Source of the DNA: UBA5195 sp034432755
GTDB lineage: Bacteria; Chloroflexota; Anaerolineae; Anaerolineales; Villigracilaceae
Assembly (NCBI GenBank): GCA_034432755.1
Contig: DAOUBQ010000013.1
Location: 13,501-77,500, forward strand
DNA: 64,000 bases
Direction: 5' to 3'
The position numbers were made by a program, and so were the translations under genes. How positions within the stretch are numbered: the first letter of the stretch is position 1; each line of letters begins with the position of its first letter. This document shows, piece after piece, positions 42,390 to 50,765 of this stretch. The notes beneath the pieces were generated by a model, which was given only the letters and a program-made list of their open reading frames with translations, was not told the DNA's origin and did not search any database.

Positions 42390-43410
42390 GCAAGCGCGGC
42401 AGACCGGCTAAGGCAGCCACAAAACGAGGAAAGGTGTGATTTCGACCGATATATACCCGGCGAATTGCCAGCGGACTATTTTTGACCGTCCCCAAGCGCG
42501 TTGGCCCCGGCAACAGGCTAAAAGCCAGCCGAAATCCGGTTTCGCGCGCGAGGCGCATCACTTCCTCTGAAAAATCTGCCGCCTGCCCATTGGGGTAAGC
42601 CAGGCTGATGACCGGCTGACCGATTTCTTCTTCTAACCGCTGTTTTGACTCGCTTAATTCAGAGCGCACCTGCTCCGGTAGAATGCGGGTGAGGATAGGG
42701 TGGTTAACTGTGTGAGAGCCAAACGCTATCCCGTTCTGGCTCATCTCTCGCACCTGGGGCCAGGTAAGATACAGGTTAGAAAATCGGTCAGCAGGAATGG
42801 CAACGTCCAAAATTTCCCCAATTCGTTCCATCAACGCGCGCTTCTGCGCTTCGGGAATTTTTTTCAGGGCCTCTACCCAGGCAAGCATAACCTTTTCGCG
42901 CGAGACGGCATCGCTCCAACGGCGTTCTCCCAAGAGCGGCAAATCGGCATGGTCGCGGCGAGTATGGTGAAAGCAATAGGCCACGATATCCCAATAAAAA
43001 GGCCGAGGGGTTCCAATAAAGCCGGTGGTCAGGAAAATGATGGCGCGCAAGTTGCGGGCTTGTAAAACAGGAAAAGCGTGCAAGAGATTGTCGTAATAGC
43101 CGTCATCGAACGTGATGAGGGCGGGGTAAGGGGGCAAAACCGCGTCACCCTGAAGCCAGCGGTCAAGTTGTTCGCACGAGATGACGTTGTAGCGCGCCTG
43201 AACATAGTCCATCTGGCAGGCAAATTCTTGCGGGGTCGCGCTGACATTGGGCTTGAACAAGTCGAAATGGGGCGAATCGGCATGGTCAATACGGTGATAG
43301 TTGAGAACGGTCAGTGTTTGCGGGCTGAGCAAACGCGAGAAATTAAAAATCCCGGCCTTTACGGCCAGGCTTAATCCAACATCAAGAACTTTTTTGCGCC
43401 AGGATGCCAT
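42376..43410 (-). CDS. Polysaccharide deacetylase (NodB domain)
   Basis: A 344-residue carbohydrate esterase family 4 protein. The metal-binding and catalytic motifs are TFDDGYYDN (about residues 99-107) and SHTVNHPIL (about 231-239), with YPNGQ further on. It would remove N- or O-acetyl groups from the polymer or its lipid-linked precursor. There is no clear signal peptide; the N-terminus is basic and weakly hydrophobic. CTGGAG lies upstream of ATG 43410. It is last in a leftward gene set that starts at 48103 or beyond. Confidence 0.85.
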   Translation of the reverse strand: MASWRKKVLDVGLSLAVKAGIFNFSRLLSPQTLTVLNYHRIDHADSPHFDLFKPNVSATPQEFACQMDYVQARYNVISCEQLDRWLQGDAVLPPYPALITFDDGYYDNLLHAFPVLQARNLRAIIFLTTGFIGTPRPFYWDIVAYCFHHTRRDHADLPLLGERRWSDAVSREKVMLAWVEALKKIPEAQKRALMERIGEILDVAIPADRFSNLYLTWPQVREMSQNGIAFGSHTVNHPILTRILPEQVRSELSESKQRLEEEIGQPVISLAYPNGQAADFSEEVMRLARETGFRLAFSLLPGPTRLGTVKNSPLAIRRVYIGRNHTFPRFVAALAGLPRLLKSL

Positions 43411-43435
43411 GCGTTGATTCTCCAGGAAAGACCGC

Positions 43436-44611
43436 TCAACGATTGACGCGCTTCCAAAGATGGGGTTTTTTATTGGTCAAAAAACTATACAGCCCCAACA
43501 AAGCCGCCAAATTCGAATTGACCAGGAACGTTGGAATATACAGGATTTTGCCCAACTTGCCGCGCGAAGGGAACAAATTTCCAAGCGCTGCAACGGCATA
43601 AAACAGCCCTTGCAAAACCAGAAAAATAATGTTGAAAGGGGTAGCAACTGCCCAAAACGCATTCGGGATAGGCTGGGCAGGCCGCAAAACCAGCACCAGG
43701 TTCGAGAAAAGCGCCAGGAGCATGGCAAACGGCACAAAAGCTCTGAAAAACTTGTGTGAAAGCACCTGCCACAAAACCAACGGACGGTTGAAAGGCAGAA
43801 GTTTGGCGGCCATGGCCATCGTCTGGTAAGCGCCGACGGTAATGCGCGTGCGGCGCACAATTTCATCCCCCGCAGATTTGGAAACGGTTTCGTAAGAACG
43901 CGCCTGAGGGGTATAGAAAACGCGATAGCCGCGCCGAATCAGGTCAAACACCATGTAACGGTCATCATTGACGATGTTGCGCGCCGGGGCAACGAACAAT
44001 TCTTTGCGAATGGACAGCATTTCGCCTACGGCAGAAGTGCAGGTACTCAGGCGAGTTTCGCTCTTCTTAATCCACGATTCGTATTTCCAGTAAAAGCCTT
44101 CTGCCGAGCTCAAGGAACGGCCATCTTCGATAATCAATTTCGCCCCGGTGGTTGCGCCAACTTTGCTATCGGCGTAAGGCGCAACCAGCGCCCGAATGGC
44201 CTGCCGGTCATACATGTTGTTGGCGTCAGAAAAAACGACTATTTCGCCGCGCGCCAAAGGCATTGCGCGTGTGATGGCGGCCATCTTGCCATTGCGGTCT
44301 GGGATATAACTCAACACCACGCCCTGTGACTCAAATTGTCGAACAATGTCGGCTGTTTTGTCAGAAGAGCCATCGGACGCAACCAGGATTTGGAGTTTTT
44401 CGCGCGGGTAATCGAGCGCCAGGGCGTTCTCTATTTTCTGCGCAATGACTTTTTCTTCGTTGTAGGCAGCAATCAACAGGGTGACGCCCGGCAGGTCATT
44501 GGCCTGGGGCAGCACCACTGGTTTGAGCCGGGAAAACAAGAAAACCAACAGTGGATACCCCAGGTAAGTGTAAACGACGAATAAAACAGCCAGCCAGAAC
44601 AAAACCGCCAT
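43436..44611 (-). CDS. Membrane glycosyltransferase family 2, processive-synthase-like
   Basis: A 391-residue enzyme with one N-terminal helix, a GT-A domain (IAAYNEEKVI, SDGSSDKT, FSDANN, VNDDRYMVFDLIRRGY) and three or four C-terminal helices. RRTRITVGAYQ stands where the Q-x-x-RW motif sits in cellulose and hyaluronan synthases. It follows a BcsB-like gene, like bcsA/bcsB, but lacks a PilZ domain. It probably extends a beta-linked polymer and passes it to the BcsB-like partner. ATG 44611 has a weak site (CAGGGTG) upstream; the long open frame before it overlaps the neighbour. Confidence 0.83.
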   Translation of the reverse strand: MAVLFWLAVLFVVYTYLGYPLLVFLFSRLKPVVLPQANDLPGVTLLIAAYNEEKVIAQKIENALALDYPREKLQILVASDGSSDKTADIVRQFESQGVVLSYIPDRNGKMAAITRAMPLARGEIVVFSDANNMYDRQAIRALVAPYADSKVGATTGAKLIIEDGRSLSSAEGFYWKYESWIKKSETRLSTCTSAVGEMLSIRKELFVAPARNIVNDDRYMVFDLIRRGYRVFYTPQARSYETVSKSAGDEIVRRTRITVGAYQTMAMAAKLLPFNRPLVLWQVLSHKFFRAFVPFAMLLALFSNLVLVLRPAQPIPNAFWAVATPFNIIFLVLQGLFYAVAALGNLFPSRGKLGKILYIPTFLVNSNLAALLGLYSFLTNKKPHLWKRVNR

Positions 44612-44625
44612 ACAAACACCCTGCT

Positions 44626-46911
44626 TTAATCGCTGCCCGGCTTGTGGCCGGTTTGTTTTTTGCCATGCACCCTTTTGGCCATTAAAGCTTGCACGGCAAG
44701 CGCAAGCAGCATGATGACCGTTGCCACGCTGAGCGCAATGATGGCCGATAATATCCACGCAGGCCTGTCTTCAATTTCGACATCAGCAGCGAACACGTTG
44801 GGCGTTGGCTGCGGCTGCGGGGAGGAGGGGGTCGCCAGCGCCTCCCCTGGCAGGCCAGCAATGAGCGGTTCTTTCGACTGTCCCAGGCGGGTATCGGTCG
44901 TTAAGACCTGGTCATTGTAAATCACAGAAAAATCTCCGTTGAGTTTTGAGCTAAACTCAGGCCGAATGAGCTTTTCCGCAGCCATCGGCACGCCAGCCTC
45001 GGTATTTCCGGCAACAACCAACACAGTGTTGCCGGGTTTCCAGGGTGAGGGAATGAGTTGTAAATAACCAACGCTAACGCCCGGCAAGAGACGGTAATTG
45101 ACCAGAAGCGCTGGCTGAATGGCTTCATCGCTTGCAGGCGCAAAGGGGGCTGGCAGGGCTTCGTTTACATCAGAGAGAATGGGCAGCGTACTGGCACGTC
45201 CCACCAAAATCAGGCTATGCTGCTCGCGAATATCCTGGGGAACAGAGTCACCAAAAGCAGATTCCAGGTTGGCAATCGGAATGGATGCGAACGCGCCAAT
45301 ATCAAAGGCAATTTTGGAGGCCACCTCCCAACCGGTTGGGTCATTGCGGGCAAGCACAAACGCCAGGTCGCCCAAGTTACGGTCTGAGGTGAACATGGAT
45401 GGGTAATCTTTGAGATTGACCATGGTGTTCAATCCCAATTGCTGCCCGTCCACCGGCAGGTGAATATTGGTAAGGCTGCTAATGACCACAATGTTGCTGG
45501 ACAAATCGGGAGAATAACAATTGTATATCGGAACCAAGTCGCTGTAAATTTCAATCAAGTTGCTGCCGCGCCGAATGATGCCCGGCAGAAGATTGAGCCT
45601 GGTGGTTGTCACCTGGTCCACATCAGCAGTAAATTTGATACTGCCAATGAAAGTCCGGTTCAGGTACACCGTAACGCCGCTGCGCTCGAAATCGAGCAGG
45701 TTGGTGTGAGATGAAACGACATCAATGTACCCGCCAATCGAAAGCACCTGGTCTGAAGAAGCCGGAAAGAAATAGGAAGTATAGGTTCCCTCAAAGCCCC
45801 CAAGCGATTGATTCTCGTAGCCCAGGCTAGAAAGAGTCTGGTCTACGGGAATATTGTCGCTCACCGATAAGGGGTTGACCGCGCTGATGACGGAAACATC
45901 AGGACGGCCAGTAGGAACCAGATTGCCGGCGCTCACAGCCTGGGCAGCCTTGATGAGCCCGGCTTCAGAATTTGCACTCACCACCAGGGCCACGTTGCTC
46001 TGATTCCACGGCGAAACAACCATTTGTACCAGACCATCATCGGGCTGCATCCCCTTCAGTTCCCAAGCCCCATTGCGTAAAGGATTTGGCGCGCCAATCT
46101 GTGAAAAGATGGGCATGCTCTTGGGTAACCCAAGCAGGATCAGGCTTGTGCCAGTTTTAAGCGCCTCAGTCAATTGACCGACTGGCACCAGGCCGTATTG
46201 CAGCCTGCCATTGGTGAGCGAGCCTAGCCCGGCAGCCACAGAGAGCGCCGCCCGCATTTCAGCCTGGGAGGGGGCATCGGGGATGACAACGGTTGCCAGA
46301 GAGGGGACAATCGAATTGGCCTGATAGATTGGGCGGGGGAAGATGGTCAGGTCGGGCGTAATGGGAATGATGGTATGTTTCAGGTCAATCGAAGAGTTGG
46401 CGCTAATAATCAGCGATGAGTTGGCGGAGGTGTTATCACAATCGAAACGAGAATCGAACAGAAAAGAGATGCGGTGACGGCCATCGGCAGAGGTTGGCGT
46501 GAGCGCCTCGGCAGGGATGGAGATGGTCTCAACGAGGTTGCCGGTTTGTTCAAGGAGAATCGTGCGCAAGGTAATGCCATTGAAGCTGACACGCAAAGTT
46601 CCGCCGGGTATTGCGCCTGAGCCATCCATAGCCCGGTTACTGGCGTAATTGAAGAGCAGCGTGATTTCAGCCCCAGGCAACAAGGCCCAATTGGAAGGCA
46701 GCCCAAACAAAACTTGCGCCGAATCGTATGGGCTAATCATCACCTTTTCAGAATACCCTAACTGGGCAAACGTGAAAACATCACCCGCTGGGCCGGTAGT
46801 TTGAACATGAGTTCCCAAAGCCGCCGCCGCAAAAGGCGAAGGCAGTAAGAATGTGCAAAGAAACAGCGCCAATACACTCACAGAGAAAAGGCGATGGTAG
46901 TTTATACGCAT
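44626..46911 (-). CDS. BcsB-like exopolysaccharide synthase subunit
   Basis: A 761-residue exported protein with a signal peptide (LFSVSVLALFLCTFLLPSPFAAAA) and one C-terminal transmembrane helix (about 725-747) followed by a basic tail. The region between has the repeated carbohydrate-binding and flavodoxin-like layout of BcsB (PF03170): GTLRVSFNGITLRTILL, PILSDVNEAL, and two copies of a SPWxxxNxxLVVxxNxEAG motif (SPWNQSNVALVVSANSEAG and SPWKPGNTVLVVAGNTEAG). BcsB guides cellulose out of the BcsA channel. ATG 46911 has GAGAGG 6 nt upstream. The next gene is a GT2 synthase, giving a BcsAB-like pair. Confidence 0.83.
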   Translation of the reverse strand: MRINYHRLFSVSVLALFLCTFLLPSPFAAAALGTHVQTTGPAGDVFTFAQLGYSEKVMISPYDSAQVLFGLPSNWALLPGAEITLLFNYASNRAMDGSGAIPGGTLRVSFNGITLRTILLEQTGNLVETISIPAEALTPTSADGRHRISFLFDSRFDCDNTSANSSLIISANSSIDLKHTIIPITPDLTIFPRPIYQANSIVPSLATVVIPDAPSQAEMRAALSVAAGLGSLTNGRLQYGLVPVGQLTEALKTGTSLILLGLPKSMPIFSQIGAPNPLRNGAWELKGMQPDDGLVQMVVSPWNQSNVALVVSANSEAGLIKAAQAVSAGNLVPTGRPDVSVISAVNPLSVSDNIPVDQTLSSLGYENQSLGGFEGTYTSYFFPASSDQVLSIGGYIDVVSSHTNLLDFERSGVTVYLNRTFIGSIKFTADVDQVTTTRLNLLPGIIRRGSNLIEIYSDLVPIYNCYSPDLSSNIVVISSLTNIHLPVDGQQLGLNTMVNLKDYPSMFTSDRNLGDLAFVLARNDPTGWEVASKIAFDIGAFASIPIANLESAFGDSVPQDIREQHSLILVGRASTLPILSDVNEALPAPFAPASDEAIQPALLVNYRLLPGVSVGYLQLIPSPWKPGNTVLVVAGNTEAGVPMAAEKLIRPEFSSKLNGDFSVIYNDQVLTTDTRLGQSKEPLIAGLPGEALATPSSPQPQPTPNVFAADVEIEDRPAWILSAIIALSVATVIMLLALAVQALMAKRVHGKKQTGHKPGSD

Positions 46912-46942
46912 GTTGTATCCTCTCAAAAACATGGTGGGCCTA

Positions 46943-48103
46943 TCAATAGGGATTGCCGGACTGGTCGAGCGTGGCTTGCGGGGTCTCTTGAGCGAAATAG
47001 GAATTTTTCAGGAAGACCACATTCGCATCTAATAAGGCAGAGGCTTTTTCAACTGCCATCTCAGCGCGCTCAATAATGCTCTCAACCGTTTCAAATGGTT
47101 TGTGAATGATGACCCCAATGCACGGGTCGGGGCTGAAAGCCATATCGCCGGCATTGTCAATCGGAATCGATTCTGAGAGATAGACCTGAAGGCGCTTGAA
47201 CGTTGACTCCACGGCGGATTCTGGCGTTCCCGGCAAGAGAACCGCCAATTGCGTTTCACTCCAACGCCCCACAACGTCGCGCCCGCGCAATTCGTTCTTG
47301 AGTTTTTTCGAAACGTCGCCAAGCACGCGGTTGAAAATCGGTTCGGGCAACACGTTGAGTACCTGCTCAAGGCCGCGCAGGTTGATGATGCCCATTGCAA
47401 AATTGCCCTCGGGGCGCTGGGTAGTCTCTTCAAGCAGGCGGCGCTCAAAATAGGCGCGCGTATAAGCAGAGGAAACCGGGTCCACAATGGAGCGTTCGCG
47501 CAATTTATCGAGCGTGTTTTGCAGTTGTTCCCGTGAAAAAGCCAGCACCAACCCCACCATGCCCCCAAACAGAAAGGCCAGCAGGGCGTTTTCAAGAGGT
47601 TGGGGACGAATGGGAGCAGTGGGTAACTGTGGTTCTTCGAGAATGCTCAGGTTGTAAATTGGGTTCAATTCGTTCATGTACGTCAGCACTTCTGTGCTGA
47701 TGGCATTGGCAACCACCACAATCAACCTGGGGTCGGAACCTTCCACCGTCAGCCGCAAGATGTTGGTGTCGGGTATCACGGTCACCGAAACATCAAAATC
47801 ATCCAAACCTTGCTGTTTAATTTTTTGAATTTCGGGCGAACGCTCATACACCGCGGGGCTGGCTATCATCTCGCGATAGGTGTTTACAATCGAGCGCCGG
47901 TCAAGCGTATCGAGGCTGGACAACAGTTCCCAACTGCTGGAAAAAAGCCCCGCATTAGGGGAAACAACATAACGGGCTGTCGTTTGATAGACAGGCGGCG
48001 TTATGTAAGAAATTGCCAGCGAAACATTGGTTGTGATAAAGATTGACAAAACGATTATCCACCACCCACGCTGCAGGGTACGTAAAAACAGGTTAAATTC
48101 CAT
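46943..48103 (-). CDS. Wzz-like chain-length protein fused to a degenerate GGDEF domain
   Basis: A 386-residue protein. The N-terminal part is a Wzz/PCP domain: helix one near 17-37, an external region, then helix two near 175-195 preceded by the Pro-rich LPTAPIRPQPLENALLAFLFGG. Instead of a tyrosine kinase, the C-terminus carries a domain with diguanylate-cyclase layout (DPVSSAYTRAYFERRLLEE...). Its active loop reads GRWSETQLAVLL in place of GG(D/E)EF, so cyclase activity is unlikely. ATG 48103 has GAGAGG just upstream. It is first in a unit with BcsB-like and GT2 genes and may regulate that synthase. Confidence 0.82.
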   Translation of the reverse strand: MEFNLFLRTLQRGWWIIVLSIFITTNVSLAISYITPPVYQTTARYVVSPNAGLFSSSWELLSSLDTLDRRSIVNTYREMIASPAVYERSPEIQKIKQQGLDDFDVSVTVIPDTNILRLTVEGSDPRLIVVVANAISTEVLTYMNELNPIYNLSILEEPQLPTAPIRPQPLENALLAFLFGGMVGLVLAFSREQLQNTLDKLRERSIVDPVSSAYTRAYFERRLLEETTQRPEGNFAMGIINLRGLEQVLNVLPEPIFNRVLGDVSKKLKNELRGRDVVGRWSETQLAVLLPGTPESAVESTFKRLQVYLSESIPIDNAGDMAFSPDPCIGVIIHKPFETVESIIERAEMAVEKASALLDANVVFLKNSYFAQETPQATLDQSGNPY

Positions 48104-48244
48104 ATCCTCTCTCTTTGTCTTGGCGTTTATTCTACAAGGAGAAAACATCCAACAGTCAGTTCATTCCCCCAAAAACCAAAAAACAATCTAAAAAATGAGG
48201 CTCACTTCTGCCGCCTAACAATATTGATAGCTAAGTTAAGAGTG

Positions 48245-48272
48245 ATTATAGCCGATTTTTTATGCGTGGCAA
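48245..48272 (-). promoter_or_regulatory. Promoter of the Wzz-BcsB-GT2 unit
   Basis: On the minus strand TTGCCA (48272-48267) and TATAAT (48250-48245) are 16 nt apart. The predicted leader to ATG 48103 is about 135 nt and shows no recognised riboswitch. Confidence 0.62.
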
Positions 48273-48319
48273 GGTTGAACCAATTAAATTCTTACTCTTT
48301 GCGTCCGAATTATGAAATT

Positions 48320-49447
48320 TCAATGTTTTGCAAGCACGCTTTGATACATTTTCAGCGTGGCCCGTGCTTGGGCCTGCAGGCTAAAATTTTGCTCAACATG
48401 CGCTTTGGCGTTCTGACCTAACCTCGCCCGCAATTCGGGATTTTTGGCCAATCGGAGCAGAGATTGCGCCAACATCGGCGGATTGCCCGGCGGAACGAGC
48501 AAGGCCTGTTCCCCATCGCTGACCATTTCTGGGATGCCACCGCAAGCACTTGCCAGGATGGGAACCCCCATAGCGGCGGCTTCCAACAGGGCTATCGGCG
48601 TCCCCTCCTGGCGGGAGGGCATGACGAAAATGTCACTGGCCTTGAGCGCGGATAAGACCACCTCGCGTGACCGGTATCCAGCCAGGATCACACGCTCGTC
48701 CAGGCTATTTTCGCGGATTTTTTCTTCCAAGCCAGCGCGCAGTTCTCCTTCCCCAATCACCAGGCAGTATAGGGATGAATCTTCCGCGATGACCATGCGC
48801 ATCGCGTCCAGTAAATCTTCATAGCCTTTGGCCCACACCAGCCTGCCAACCGCCAGGCAAACCAGAGCCTCGCGCGGAAGCCCGAAGGTTTCGGCCAGCC
48901 ATTGCCTGTCTTCGTGGATTGAATCTGCATCCAGCCCAACGGCGTTATAAATCAATGCAATCGGAGATTTCTTGCGCGCCGCTCGCACGGCATCGCGGAC
49001 AGTTTCCGAGACAACAATGTAGCCGCCCAGTCGGAAATTGGTCGTCAGTTCGAGCGCGGTGTACAGTTTCCCTTTCCAGTTGCCGCCATGCTCGAAGTCG
49101 TACCAACTGTTCAAGGTGGAAACAAGCACCGCGCCGCTCCACAACGCGGCCAGGCTGCCCCAAAATTTGGATTGGATATTCTGCGTATCCAGCACCTGAT
49201 AACCCTGTTCACGAATAAGGCGCACCAAATTGGGCAGGATGCGCCAATCGGTCTTTCCCCGCCCAACCGGATGCACAACCAGCCCCATGCGTTTCGCCTG
49301 CTCGAACACCGGGCTGCCCTGAATGGCCGCTAACCCGGCTTTGCCTTTGGGAAGAGCAGATAACAAACCCAAGACACGGGTGCTGGAGCCGCCAAATTGA
49401 TGGGACAAGTCAACCAATAAAACCTTCGGAATAAGGCCTGTTTTCAT
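48320..49447 (-). CDS. Glycosyltransferase family 4
   Basis: A 375-residue GT-B enzyme. The N-terminus has LLVDLSHQFGGSSTRVLGLL; the C-terminal donor site is VMPSRQEGTPIALLEAAAMGVPILASACGGIPEMV with the full E-x7-E motif. AAAGG lies before ATG 49447. It follows the GT2 gene at 49460 closely (12 nt), so the two form a unit that precedes the Wzz-GGDEF promoter. Substrates are unknown. Confidence 0.87.
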   Translation of the reverse strand: MKTGLIPKVLLVDLSHQFGGSSTRVLGLLSALPKGKAGLAAIQGSPVFEQAKRMGLVVHPVGRGKTDWRILPNLVRLIREQGYQVLDTQNIQSKFWGSLAALWSGAVLVSTLNSWYDFEHGGNWKGKLYTALELTTNFRLGGYIVVSETVRDAVRAARKKSPIALIYNAVGLDADSIHEDRQWLAETFGLPREALVCLAVGRLVWAKGYEDLLDAMRMVIAEDSSLYCLVIGEGELRAGLEEKIRENSLDERVILAGYRSREVVLSALKASDIFVMPSRQEGTPIALLEAAAMGVPILASACGGIPEMVSDGEQALLVPPGNPPMLAQSLLRLAKNPELRARLGQNAKAHVEQNFSLQAQARATLKMYQSVLAKH

Positions 49448-49459
49448 AAAAACCTTTCG

Positions 49460-50635
49460 TCAGCGAACCATTTTGGGGTCGTAGGATCGCCCCTTCCAGG
49501 TGACGCCCTGACCGGAGAGGACTTTCCAGGCGGAGGTGAACATCATGGCGGCGAAAACGCCCGCGCCAAGCGGGGTGGTGAAGGCATACCAGCGAGGAAT
49601 ACCCATTTGAGCGTTGACGCGCATTCGAAAGTAGAGCAGCACGGCCCAGACCGTCAATGCTTCGAGGAGAACCCCCAGCGCCATCCAGCCGCCGCCGTTG
49701 AAGTACCAGAGTAACCCAAACAGCGGCCAGACCGGCATGAACAGAGCCGCCATGAGAGCCAAAAAAGCGCCAAATGCGCCGAGCAGGAGCATGGCAGGCT
49801 TATCGGCCAGGCCGAGGTAGATGTTTTTCGTCCAGCCCTCCCACATTGAGGGCAGGTCGGTGTACATGCGGGTTTGGGCAATGCCGCGCCCGTCGGCCAC
49901 AATCAGGCGGTAGCCGTTCCATTTTACCTGCTCAGAGATGGCTTTGTCCTCGACAATCTGGTTTTTGAGTTTCTCGTGGCCGCCAATGGCGCCATAAACG
50001 GAGCGCTTAATAAGGATGAACTGGCCGTTGGCGATGGCGTCGCGGGTAGAAGGGTCGTTGACCCGGCGGGGAGAGAACCCCACCGATAGCGCGGTCATGA
50101 CCAGCGGCATGACGACCCGCTCCCAGAACGAACCGGTGATTTGCTCGGTCATGACGGTGTACAAATCCGCGCCGGTTTTTTGGGCCGAGGCCAGGGCAGC
50201 GGAGACTGCATTGGAGTGAAGAAAGGTGTCGGCGTCTACGAATAAAAGCCATTCGCCAGCAGCGGATTTGGCAGCCTGGTAGAGGGCATGGGGTTTGCCG
50301 GCCCAGCCTGCGGGCAGGTCGCGTCCCGCCAAGATAACGAGACGGGAGTCCTGGGAGGCGAGTTCGGCCAAGATAACGGGGGTCGAGTCGGTCGAGCGGT
50401 CATCCACAACCAGGATTTGAAGGTGAGAATAATCCTGAGCCAGCAGGGATTGGACGCAGCGGCGGATGTTCTTTTCCTCGTTACGGGCTGGGACGATGAG
50501 CGAAACCAGCGGCCCGGCGGCCGGCGGGGCGACATGCGGGGTGCGGACATCGAGCCAGGCCTGGCTATGCAGCCAGTAAAGAATGAGCAGGGCCGCCAGG
50601 AAAGCGAGGGTGGAGAGGGCAAATAAAAAAATCAC
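49460..50635 (-). CDS. Membrane glycosyltransferase family 2, CrtQ/HpnB-like
   Basis: A 391-residue enzyme: one N-terminal helix, a GT-A domain with VPARNEEKNIRRCV, DDRSTDST, AGWAGKPHALYQAA, FVDADT and EDKAISEQVKWNGYR, then about three helices near the C-terminus. The AGW-GK and D-A-D motifs resemble CrtQ (carotenoid glycosyl transfer) and HpnB (hopanoid-associated) proteins, so a lipid acceptor is possible. GTG 50635 has no clear Shine-Dalgarno; TAAAAT at 50684-50689 could be its -10. Confidence 0.8.
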   Translation of the reverse strand: MIFLFALSTLAFLAALLILYWLHSQAWLDVRTPHVAPPAAGPLVSLIVPARNEEKNIRRCVQSLLAQDYSHLQILVVDDRSTDSTPVILAELASQDSRLVILAGRDLPAGWAGKPHALYQAAKSAAGEWLLFVDADTFLHSNAVSAALASAQKTGADLYTVMTEQITGSFWERVVMPLVMTALSVGFSPRRVNDPSTRDAIANGQFILIKRSVYGAIGGHEKLKNQIVEDKAISEQVKWNGYRLIVADGRGIAQTRMYTDLPSMWEGWTKNIYLGLADKPAMLLLGAFGAFLALMAALFMPVWPLFGLLWYFNGGGWMALGVLLEALTVWAVLLYFRMRVNAQMGIPRWYAFTTPLGAGVFAAMMFTSAWKVLSGQGVTWKGRSYDPKMVR

Positions 50636-50765
50636 GATGGGATTTCGCTCAGTAACGTCACGTTCATGCCAGTGAAAGTAGGGATTTTACCAGCAGGCAA
50701 GCAGTTTTTCAGGGCAATCCCTTGAATTTGCGCACCAGGAGCAGGAATTTGACCGGCCGCGCAAA

